NCBI RefSeq assembly: GCF_019457615.1
Contig: NZ_CP080414.1
Location: 990,501-1,054,500 of the forward strand
Direction: 5' to 3'
Length of the DNA: 64,000 bases
From: Shewanella zhangzhouensis
GTDB lineage: Bacteria; Pseudomonadota; Gammaproteobacteria; Enterobacterales; Shewanellaceae
The translations under genes and the position numbers were made by a program. Position 1 is the stretch's first letter. Every line of letters starts with the position of its first letter. The notes under the pieces were generated by a model. It worked only from the letters and a program-made list of their open reading frames with translations. It was not told the origin of the DNA and did no database searches. Below are positions 51,129 through 58,088 of the stretch, piece by piece.

Positions 51129-51916
51129 ACAGCGGCATCTTTTTTGGCCATGTAAGTCATCAGCGGCTGGGGGCGGTGCGCCACAGCTTCAGTTACCCCA
51201 TGGCCATGCTGGTGATGGATCTGGACGAGCTGCCAGGGCTGGCAAACCTCAGTGGCCTGTTTGGTCTGTCGTGGCTTCGGCCGCTGCGATTTCGCGCTGA
51301 AGACTACCTGATTGCGAATGGCCCTGCTGAGTCAGCTCGCAAGCAAACAGACCCGGAGCACGCTGTGCAGGCGTTAAAACGGCGGGTGCTCGATAAAGCC
51401 CGTGAGCTTGGCGCTGCGGGTGAGCTGAACCGGGTGGTGTTTGCCGGTCAGGTGCGTCATTTCGGCTTTTATTTCAGCCCGGTGAATTTCTTCTTTTTAT
51501 GTGATGGCGATGTGCAGCGCTACCTGCTTGCAGAGGTGAGTAACACGCCCTGGAACGAGCGCCATTGTTATCTGGTTGATGTAACCGAGGCACACGACAA
51601 GGGCCAGGCAGTGAACGACAAGGTGTTTCACGTCTCGCCCTTTATGACCCTGGATATGCGTTATCGCTGGCAGGTTGAGGCCAATAATGAACGCTTTCAC
51701 CTTCAAATCGATAACGAGCGTGAAGGTGGCGAGCGGTTGTTTCGTGCCGGTTTACGGCTGCATGGTCAGGCCTTTGATAAGGCAGGGTTAAATAAATTTT
51801 TTAAACGTTTTCCAATGCTTACAGCATATATCCTGTATGGCATTTATCGGCAGGCCCTGAGCCTGTTTCGAAAAGGTGTGACTTTTGTGGCCCACCCCGG
51901 GCCGGTGGAGAAATAA
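51125..51916 (+). CDS. DUF1365 family protein
   Basis: 263 residues. Family blocks: GHVSHQRLGAVRHSFSYPMA at the start, RVVFAGQVRHFGFYFSPVNF with FFFL, VSNTPWNERHCYLV, KVFHVSPFM and YRWQ. The protein is soluble or peripherally bound, with a late hydrophobic LTAYILYGIYRQALSLF. DUF1365 genes always lie beside FAD oxidase and cyclopropane-synthase-like genes; a role in fatty-acid modification is inferred, no activity is established to my knowledge. Overlap of 4 bases with the oxidase gene, gap of 2 bases to the methyltransferase. Confidence 0.93.
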   Translation: MNSGIFFGHVSHQRLGAVRHSFSYPMAMLVMDLDELPGLANLSGLFGLSWLRPLRFRAEDYLIANGPAESARKQTDPEHAVQALKRRVLDKARELGAAGELNRVVFAGQVRHFGFYFSPVNFFFLCDGDVQRYLLAEVSNTPWNERHCYLVDVTEAHDKGQAVNDKVFHVSPFMTLDMRYRWQVEANNERFHLQIDNEREGGERLFRAGLRLHGQAFDKAGLNKFFKRFPMLTAYILYGIYRQALSLFRKGVTFVAHPGPVEK

Positions 51917-51918
51917 CC

Positions 51919-53148
51919 ATGGACAATACCGCAGTTGCCAATAAGAGCACTTCATCGACGCTGGAATCTTTGGCTCAACGTATCTTATTGACCGCTCTCA
52001 AAGGCCTCTCCTACGGTGGCCTTCGACTGATTTGTGACGGCGAAACTCTGGTGTTTGGCAGCCATCAGGGGCCTCAGGCGGTGATCCACGTGAAGTCGCC
52101 ACGGTTTTTTCGAGAGGTGCTTCTGTCCGGCTCCGTTGGAGCGGGGGAGTCCTTTATCGATGGTCACTGGGACAGTCCGGATTTGACAGAGGTGGTGCGT
52201 CTCTTTGCCGCCAATCTGCCGCTGCTCGACCGTCTCGAGAAACGCTTTGCCTTCCTGTCGGGTGTCACCAACCGAATCAGCCATCTGCTCAGTCGCAACA
52301 GTATTGAAGGTTCAAAACGCAACATTCTCGCCCACTACGATCTGGGCAATGCCCTGTATGAATGTTTTCTCGATAAGTCGATGCTCTATTCATCTGCCAT
52401 CTATCCCGATGTCAATGCAACCCTGGAGGCGGCCCAGCAGCACAAGCTTGCCACCATCTGTGAGCGCCTGAAACTGGCGCCGGGCATGGAGCTTCTGGAA
52501 ATAGGTACCGGCTGGGGAGCGCTCGCCATTTACGCGGCAACCCATTACGGGGTCAAGGTGACGACCACAACCATCTCCGATGCGCAGCACGACTATGCCC
52601 AGGCACGCATTCGTGAGGCCGGGCTGGAGGGCCAAATCACCCTGCTGAAAAAGGATTATCGTCTGCTGGAGGGCAAATACGACCGCCTGGTTTCCATCGA
52701 GATGATTGAAGCCGTGGGACACGAATACCTGCCCGGATTCTTCAGCAAGCTCGAAAGTCTGCTCAAGGACGATGGGTTAATGCTGCTGCAGGCCATCACC
52801 ATTGCTGACCAGAGGTACGAGAGCTACCGAAAAGGTTGTGATTTTATTCAAAAATACATCTTCCCCGGTGGCTGTTTGCCGTCAGTGAGCCGAATGGCAA
52901 ACCTGCTTGCCCAGCGTACCGACATGGTAATGCTGAGTCTGGACGATATTGGTGAAGATTACGCCCGCACCCTCAAGCATTGGCACGAGAACGTTGACCG
53001 CGAACTGCCGCAAATTCGCAGCCTGGGATACGACGAACGCTTTATCCGCTTGTGGAAGTTTTATCTGAGCTACTGCGAAGGCGGCTTCTGGGAGCGCACC
53101 ACCAGTGCTGTGCATTTGGTGGCGGCAAGACCTGGCTGGCGCCCTTAA
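51919..53148 (+). CDS. Cyclopropane-fatty-acyl-phospholipid synthase family methyltransferase
   Basis: 409 residues. The SAM-binding motif is ELLEIGTGWGALAIYAATHY, preceded by IEGSKRNILAHYDLGNALYE and YSSAIYPDVNATLEAAQQHK, followed by SIEMIEAVGHEYL and the late IQKYIFPGGCLPSVSRM, all typical of Cfa-like enzymes. It adds a methyl or methylene to double bonds of membrane lipids. Relatives in this genomic setting (UfaM-like) methylate rather than cyclopropanate, which would suit the DUF1365 and FAD oxidase partners. Two bases after DUF1365. Confidence 0.94.
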   Translation: MDNTAVANKSTSSTLESLAQRILLTALKGLSYGGLRLICDGETLVFGSHQGPQAVIHVKSPRFFREVLLSGSVGAGESFIDGHWDSPDLTEVVRLFAANLPLLDRLEKRFAFLSGVTNRISHLLSRNSIEGSKRNILAHYDLGNALYECFLDKSMLYSSAIYPDVNATLEAAQQHKLATICERLKLAPGMELLEIGTGWGALAIYAATHYGVKVTTTTISDAQHDYAQARIREAGLEGQITLLKKDYRLLEGKYDRLVSIEMIEAVGHEYLPGFFSKLESLLKDDGLMLLQAITIADQRYESYRKGCDFIQKYIFPGGCLPSVSRMANLLAQRTDMVMLSLDDIGEDYARTLKHWHENVDRELPQIRSLGYDERFIRLWKFYLSYCEGGFWERTTSAVHLVAARPGWRP

Positions 53149-53166
53149 AAATCAAAGGAGCCCCCT

Positions 53167-53676
53167 ATGACCCGGCAATGGTTTTTGCTTGTCAGCGCCG
53201 CTGTTTACACTGCCGCCTGGTGGCTTGCAGTGCTTTGGCAAGGCGAGGGGCTGATTTGGCTGTGTCTGTTGTTGCTGGTGCATTTTGCCTTAAGTCCAAC
53301 GCGGCTTAAGGACTTTCAGCTACTGCCACTGGCACTCATAGGCATGACCATGGACACGCTGCTGATGTACGCCGGGGTGTATGAGTTCAGCGCCATGCCA
53401 GTGTGGCTGATGTTGCTGTGGCTGCATTTTTTACTCGCCATGGGGCATTGTCTCGCCTGGCTTGGCAACCAGCCCATCTGGGTGCAGGTATTTACCGGTG
53501 TGTTTGGTGGCGCTGGCAGCTACATTGCCGGGGCCGAGCTTGGCGCCGTGGTAATGCCCCTTGGCAACCTGCTTACCTTCCTGCTCATTGCGCCTCTTTG
53601 GGGGGCGATTATTCCCGGCTTCTTTTGGCTGCAGCAAAGGCTGCCAGGCAACGGAGACTACCTGTCATGGCGATAA
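53167..53676 (+). CDS. DUF2878 membrane protein
   Basis: 169 residues, almost wholly hydrophobic, with about five or six membrane helices (LVSAAVYTAAWWLAVL, LIWLCLLLLVHFAL, the region LPLALIGMTMDTLLMYAGVY, MLLWLHFLLAMGHCLAWL and others). Family DUF2878 is confined to these clusters. The start has AAAGGAG. Role unknown; probably a lipid-modification partner or transporter. It overlaps the next gene by 10 bases. Confidence 0.9.
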   Translation: MTRQWFLLVSAAVYTAAWWLAVLWQGEGLIWLCLLLLVHFALSPTRLKDFQLLPLALIGMTMDTLLMYAGVYEFSAMPVWLMLLWLHFLLAMGHCLAWLGNQPIWVQVFTGVFGGAGSYIAGAELGAVVMPLGNLLTFLLIAPLWGAIIPGFFWLQQRLPGNGDYLSWR

Positions 53677-54218
53677 CTTCGGCGAGAAATGCTTTTAAAA
53701 GACTGTCAGGGGCGCTACTGCTGGTCGCGATCAGCTCCTTTGCGGGCGCTGCCGTCAGTGCGGATAACCCCCTTGATGGCATGAGCCGGGTGGGCAAAGG
53801 CAAGATGAATTGGTTGTGGCTTGAGCTTTACCACGCAAGCCTTTACACGGTCGATGGCCAGTACCAGCACGGGCGCTATCCCCAGGCGCTGGAGATTCAA
53901 TACTCGCGGGATATCGAGGCCAAAGACTTGCTGGATGCCACCGGCAGTGAGTGGCAAAAGCAGGGGGTTCCTGATGCTCAGGTTCAGGCCTATCTGGCGA
54001 AGCTTGCGCCTGTGTGGGTGGATGTGCAGCGCGGCGACACCCTGCTTTTGGTGGCAAGCGATGAAAGTCAGGGCGAGTTTTTCCATAACGGCCAATCCCT
54101 TGGCAAAGTGAACGACACCGGCTTGATGCAGGCCTTTTTGGGCATTTGGCTTAGGGATGACACCAGTGAGCCCAGCCTCAGGGCACAGCTTTTGGGAGAA
54201 ACTTCATGCGATTGCTAA
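53667..54218 (+). CDS. Chalcone-isomerase-like exported protein
   Basis: 183 residues with a signal peptide (ALLLVAISSFAGAAVSA). The mature part follows the CHI-like lipocalin-type pattern: RVGKGKMNWLWLELYHASLY, LEIQYSRDIEAKDLLDAT and GIWLRDDTSEPSLRAQLLG at the end. In plants the fold is catalytic or fatty-acid binding; bacterial members are likely fatty-acid-binding in the periplasm. It overlaps both its neighbours, so translation is tightly linked. Confidence 0.87.
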   Translation: MAITSARNAFKRLSGALLLVAISSFAGAAVSADNPLDGMSRVGKGKMNWLWLELYHASLYTVDGQYQHGRYPQALEIQYSRDIEAKDLLDATGSEWQKQGVPDAQVQAYLAKLAPVWVDVQRGDTLLLVASDESQGEFFHNGQSLGKVNDTGLMQAFLGIWLRDDTSEPSLRAQLLGETSCDC

Positions 54219-54727
54219 CGTTACTTTTGAGTGCAACCCTGCTTTTGGGCTGTGAGAGCGCCGACATCGACGATTACCGCGGCGTAAATAATGAGCTGAA
54301 GCTGGATAAATTTTTCGTGGGAGAGCTTGATGCCCATGGCATGGTGCAGGACATCAGTGGCAAGGTCACTCGCCGCTTTGTGGTCACCATGCAGGGGCGA
54401 CTCGAAGACAATCGCATCATCCTCGAAGAAGACTTTGTATTTGATGATGGGGAAAAGCAGCGCCGGGTATGGCAGCTCGAACCACAGGGCGGTGACCGCT
54501 GGCTCGGCCGTGCCGATGATATTTTAGGTGTCGCCGAGGGGCAGCTCGAAGGCTTTGCCCTGCGCTGGCGCTACGATATGCGCCTTAAGGTCGATGGCAG
54601 CGAAGTTGATGTAGCCTTTGACGACTGGCTCTATCAGATTGATGAAAACACCCTGCTTAACAAGAGCGATATCAATAAGTTTGGCCTCACCGTTGGTCAG
54701 GTGACCCTGGTTATCCGCAAGCGCTGA
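54206..54727 (+). CDS. DUF3833 lipoprotein
   Basis: 173 residues. Signal MRLLTLLLSATLLLGC with lipobox LLGC (Cys16) and then ESADIDDYRGV; Glu at +2 suggests outer-membrane delivery. The beta-rich domain (ELDAHGMVQDISGKVTRR, LEDNRIILEEDFVFDDGEKQ, RWRYDMRLKVDGSEVDVAFD) is DUF3833, lipocalin-like. It is the last gene of the cluster. A role in lipid handling at the outer membrane is plausible from context. Confidence 0.9.
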   Translation: MRLLTLLLSATLLLGCESADIDDYRGVNNELKLDKFFVGELDAHGMVQDISGKVTRRFVVTMQGRLEDNRIILEEDFVFDDGEKQRRVWQLEPQGGDRWLGRADDILGVAEGQLEGFALRWRYDMRLKVDGSEVDVAFDDWLYQIDENTLLNKSDINKFGLTVGQVTLVIRKR

Positions 54728-54816
54728 ACTCATTAACAGTTGAGGGTGGGCCGAAACGGCCAAGGCAAGCCCTGGACCGCTTCAGCGCCGGGAAGACTGG
54801 ATTGTGAAAGGTCAGC

Positions 54817-55593
54817 TTAGCGAAGGATCACATCACCTTGAATATTGGCGGTATTTACGCTGCCAGAGCCATCTGAGTGGATAATCAGGCCCCCTGCGTT
54901 TTTGACGTTGATATTGCCCGAGCCGTCGGTGATCTCGACCTTTCCCTTGGCTTGGTCGACGAAGATATTGCCGGAACCATCCTGGATTTTGGCATTCCCC
55001 ATGACAGCCGTTACCCTGATATCACCGGAGCCGTCCTGGATGTCGGCATTACCTGAAATGTCGGATACTGTGATATTGCCGGAACCATCGTTGATATCCA
55101 CATCACCTGTGCTATTGGTCAGGGTCAGATCCCCTGAGCCGTCATTGATGGATACCTGATTGCCACCCTCGATAAGGAGGTTGCCTGAGCCATCGTTAAC
55201 CCGGATATCACTCGTGAGGCCGCGGATTTCGATGTCGCCCGAACCGTCCGCGAGGTCTAACATCAGGGTTTGGGGCATAGTCACAGTGACGTTGATGTAG
55301 GGCGACTTGCCTGAAAATGAATAGGATTCGGGGAATTTGGCCACCAGATAGGCGGTGTTGCCGCGAACTTCCAGGGTGAACTCAGGCTTGTCACCTTTGG
55401 GGTGGAAGATATCAGCCTCGACCTGTACCTGGTCGGTATCACTGCCGGTGAGCATGAAACTGCCGGCGCCGGCTTCGACATTCAGGCCTTTTAATCCGTT
55501 GGCCGATACCGACAGCTGTTGGCTTTCGTTTGCCATTGTGGCGGCAGAGGCGAATACCAGAGACAAAGCAGCGAGAGATGCGGTGATTTTCAT
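54817..55593 (-). CDS. Exported beta-solenoid protein with DGSG repeats (GIN/DUF4097-like)
   Basis: 258 residues with a signal peptide (ASLAALSLVFASAATMA). After an N-terminal region to about residue 113, eight consecutive units of 17-18 residues each begin with DGSG (for example DGSGNITVSDISGNADIQ) and alternate hydrophobic positions, the hallmark of a right-handed beta-helix. They run to the C-terminus. Such proteins resemble GIN-domain head or DUF4097 proteins; some are adhesive, some of unknown role. No autotransporter barrel follows. Encoded by a 54-bp internal tandem DNA repeat. A probable promoter/operator region is upstream. Confidence 0.85.
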   Translation of the reverse strand: MKITASLAALSLVFASAATMANESQQLSVSANGLKGLNVEAGAGSFMLTGSDTDQVQVEADIFHPKGDKPEFTLEVRGNTAYLVAKFPESYSFSGKSPYINVTVTMPQTLMLDLADGSGDIEIRGLTSDIRVNDGSGNLLIEGGNQVSINDGSGDLTLTNSTGDVDINDGSGNITVSDISGNADIQDGSGDIRVTAVMGNAKIQDGSGNIFVDQAKGKVEITDGSGNINVKNAGGLIIHSDGSGSVNTANIQGDVILR

Positions 55594-55858
55594 GTGAATT
55601 CCTTGTTCTTTTATCTAAAGTTGGCTGAGCGTTATCTGAGCAATTAACAGGTAACGTTAGCAGGTAACGTGCCAATATTTAACTATTTGATATAAAATGG
55701 GTTTGTGTTTTCATTCTGGAATGGTTGTCCGGCCGGACACTATCAGTTGGTCGAATTCACCACTTTCGGACACCTCGAGTGTCCGCCTTGGGCAGGGTGT
55801 CCGGTATCTGCTGTGGTACACTCAGCCTTTATCGATAAATTGCGAAAGAAGAGTCTGT
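55594..55858. promoter_or_regulatory. Divergent regulatory region with GTGTCCG palindromes and a 13-bp direct repeat
   Basis: Four CGGACAC/GTGTCCG arms: 55734-55740, 55767-55773, 55779-55785 and 55797-55803; the middle two form CGGACAC-ctcga-GTGTCCG. The first also lies in the self-complementary GTCCGGCCGGAC (55727-55738). Separately, CAGGTAACGT occurs at 55648-55657 and 55661-55670. These are likely operators for the flanking solenoid and FKBP genes; their regulators are not identifiable here. Confidence 0.6.
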
Positions 55859-56197
55859 ATGTCTGAACTCCAAATAGACGATGTGATTGAGGGTGAGGGT
55901 AAGGCGGCGGTAAAGGGCGCCCTTATTACCACCCATTATCGGGGCTGGCTCGCCGATGGCACCCAGTTTGATTCCTCCCATGACAGGGGCCAGGCATTTC
56001 AGTGCGTAATAGGCACAGGGCGGGTTATCAAGGGATGGGATCAGGGCATTATTGGTATGAAGGTCGGTGGGAAGCGCCGTTTACAGGTGCCATCACATCT
56101 GGCCTATGGTGAGCGCCAGATTGGCAATATGATCCCGCCAAACTCGGATTTGACCTTCGAGATTGAACTGCTTGAAGTATTAACCCGGGATGACTGA
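55859..56197 (+). CDS. FKBP-type peptidyl-prolyl cis-trans isomerase
   Basis: 112 residues, a single FKBP domain without signal: ALITTHYRGWLADGTQFDSS, GTGRVIKGWDQGIIGMKVGG, KRRLQVPSHLAYGERQIGNM and PPNSDLTFEIELLEV. The active-site aromatic and Asp residues (Y, F, D, W, Y) are present. Length is close to the minimal FKBP12. Cytosolic proline isomerase. ATG at 55859 chosen over in-frame upstream sequence that crosses the operator array. A terminator follows. Confidence 0.95.
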   Translation: MSELQIDDVIEGEGKAAVKGALITTHYRGWLADGTQFDSSHDRGQAFQCVIGTGRVIKGWDQGIIGMKVGGKRRLQVPSHLAYGERQIGNMIPPNSDLTFEIELLEVLTRDD

Positions 56198-56210
56198 ACC
56201 GCCCCACGCT

Positions 56211-56240
56211 AAAAAAGCCCATGTTCCCATGGGCTTTTTT
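56211..56240 (+). terminator. Terminator after the FKBP gene
   Basis: AAAAAAGCCCATG / CATGGGCTTTTTT with loop TTCC. Confidence 0.93.
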
Positions 56241-56394
56241 GTATCTGCGAATCGCGCAGCCCGCCATCTGTCCTTGGCGTACACTGATATTACAGCCGTG
56301 TTTTGTTACCAGCGTGGCAGGACAGTTCTCTGGCCATGTGTGGAGCCCTGTGGTCAGGCAACAGGCACAAGCCCTTCGCAAACAGGACGTTATT

Positions 56395-57768
56395 ATGGAT
56401 AGCCGGATTGAAAAAGACAGCATGGGCGAGGTTATCGTACCCGCCGGGGCACTCTATGGCGCGCAAACTCAGCGGGCGCTGAACAACTTTGCCATTGGCG
56501 GCCAGCCGATGCCAAAGGCATTTATTGAGACGCTATTGCTGATAAAGGCCGCCGCAGCCCGTGCCAACAGCCAATTGGGCGTGCTGGCAAATGATTGCGG
56601 TAAGGTCATCTCTGAGGCGGCTTTATCCTTACGCCAGGACAAGGCGCTGATGCAGCACTTCCCCGTGGATGTGTTTCAAACCGGCTCAGGTACCAGCAGC
56701 AACATGAATGCCAATGAGGTACTGGCCCGGCTCGCCTCAGAGAGTCTTGGTCGCCCTGTCAGCGCCAATGATGAGGTGAATCTTGGGCAGAGCAGCAACG
56801 ATGTTATTCCAAGCTGTATTCAGGTGGCGTCGGCAAGCTTGTTGACCAAGAGCCTTCTGCCAGCCCTGATGCATCTTAAGTCCTGCATCAGAACCAAGGC
56901 GGCGAGCGTAAAGGGAGTCGTGAAAACGGGCCGTACCCATTTGATGGATGCCATGCCGGTGCGCTTGAGCCAGAGCCTCGAAACCTGGGCCAGTCAGTTG
57001 GATGCCAGAGAGCTGCAATTACAGTCGCAGCTCATCTCCCTGTGGCAATTGCCCCAGGGGGGCACCGCAGTGGGCACAGGCGTTAACGCCGCGCCGGGAT
57101 TCCCCCAGGCGTTTTGCCGTGAGCTGAATCTGCTTACGGGTCTGGCATTTCAGCCCGCACCGAATCTTTTTACCGGGATTGCCAGCCAGGATGCGGCGGT
57201 GGCGCTGTCCGGTGAACTCAAGGCACTGGCCGTTACCCTGATGAAAATTGCCAACGATTTGCGCTGGATGAACTCCGGGCCGCTGGCGGGTCTGGGTGAA
57301 ATCCGCTTGCCGGCGCTGCAGCCCGGTTCATCGATTATGCCCGGTAAGGTCAACCCGGTGATCCCCGAAGCGGTTGCCATGGCCTGTGCCCAGGTCATAG
57401 GCAATGATGCCTGTATCACAGTGGCCGGACAGTCGGGCAATTTCGAGCTGAATGTGATGCTGCCCGTGATAGCGGATAACTTACTCTCATCCACTGCGCT
57501 TTTGACCAATGCCATGATGGCCCTGGCTGACAAGGCCATCGACGGGTTTGAGGTATGTGAAGGGCGTATGGCCAAAGAGCTTAGCCGAAATCCGATTTTG
57601 GTGACGGCCCTGAATCCGATAGTGGGTTATGGGAAAGCAGCCGACATTGCCAAGAGAGCCTACGCTGAAGGGCGGCCAATATTGGATGTGGCACTGGAGA
57701 TGACCGACATAGACGCTGAAGAGCTGGCGAGGTTGCTTGACCCGATTCGCTTGACGGGGCAAACATAA
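56395..57768 (+). CDS. fumC: Class II fumarate hydratase
   Basis: 457 residues of the aspartase/fumarase superfamily: RIEKDSMGEVIVPAGALYGA, GSGTSSNMNANEVLA, DEVNLGQSSNDVIPS, KTGRTHLMDAMPVRL and GSSIMPGKVNPVIPEA. The TSSNMNxNE and SSNDxxPS spellings mark fumarase rather than aspartase (compare aspA at 22.7 kb). Iron-free, oxygen-stable. The ATG at 56395 with AGGA is preferred over a start 58 codons earlier. A sharp terminator follows, then tRNA-Ile on the opposite strand. Confidence 0.93.
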   Translation: MDSRIEKDSMGEVIVPAGALYGAQTQRALNNFAIGGQPMPKAFIETLLLIKAAAARANSQLGVLANDCGKVISEAALSLRQDKALMQHFPVDVFQTGSGTSSNMNANEVLARLASESLGRPVSANDEVNLGQSSNDVIPSCIQVASASLLTKSLLPALMHLKSCIRTKAASVKGVVKTGRTHLMDAMPVRLSQSLETWASQLDARELQLQSQLISLWQLPQGGTAVGTGVNAAPGFPQAFCRELNLLTGLAFQPAPNLFTGIASQDAAVALSGELKALAVTLMKIANDLRWMNSGPLAGLGEIRLPALQPGSSIMPGKVNPVIPEAVAMACAQVIGNDACITVAGQSGNFELNVMLPVIADNLLSSTALLTNAMMALADKAIDGFEVCEGRMAKELSRNPILVTALNPIVGYGKAADIAKRAYAEGRPILDVALEMTDIDAEELARLLDPIRLTGQT

Positions 57769-57785
57769 CGCAGTGCGCTGAAAAC

Positions 57786-57813
57786 AAAAACGCCTGCAGT
57801 TGCAGGCGTTTTT
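57786..57813. terminator. Terminator between fumC and tRNA-Ile
   Basis: AACGCCTGCA / TGCAGGCGTT with a 2-base loop GT, A-run before and T-run after; serves both strands. Confidence 0.92.
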
Positions 57814-57822
57814 GTTTGAATT

Positions 57823-57899
57823 TGGTGGCCCCTCACGGACTTGAACCGTGGACCTAACGATTATGAGTCGTGTGCTCTAACCAACTGAGCTAAGGGGCC
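57823..57899 (-). tRNA. ileX: tRNA-Ile2 (anticodon CAU, lysidine-modified)
   Basis: A 77-base tRNA including encoded CCA. Acceptor GGCCCCT / AGGGGCC, D-arm GCTCAGTTGGTTAGAGC, anticodon stem CGACT with loop CTCATAA giving anticodon CAT, T-arm GTTCAAGTC. The first pair G1-C72 and body resemble E. coli ileX, the minor isoleucine tRNA whose C34 is converted to lysidine by TilS to read AUA. Automated callers often name such genes tRNA-Met; the body argues for Ile. Confidence 0.9.
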
Positions 57900-57932
57900 G
57901 GATATTGCCGGGTGGAACCCAAGGCGGCTTGC

Positions 57933-57961
57933 AGTATACGAACTTTGTCTTGCCTTGTCAC
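57933..57961 (-). promoter_or_regulatory. Promoter of tRNA-Ile2
   Basis: -35 GTGACA, 17-base spacer, -10 TATACT, then a GC-containing stretch (GCAAGCCGCC) that could serve as a stringent-control discriminator. About 33 bases separate the -10 from the tRNA. Confidence 0.65.
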
Positions 57962-58048
57962 GGGTCAAATGGCGCAAAATTCCAGCTTGGTGTTCAATTG
58001 GTTATTGGGTAATCAAATCGGCTGCAGCCTTAAAAATACCCAGAAAAA

Positions 58049-58074
58049 ACAAAGCCACCCGGGGGTGGCTTTGT
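58049..58074 (-). terminator. Terminator of the rpsU-yqeY-dnaG-rpoD operon
   Basis: ACAAAGCCACCC / GGGTGGCTTTGT with loop GG, followed on the minus strand by TTTTTTC. Confidence 0.88.
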
Positions 58075-58088
58075 GGTGTCAGTCAGGA

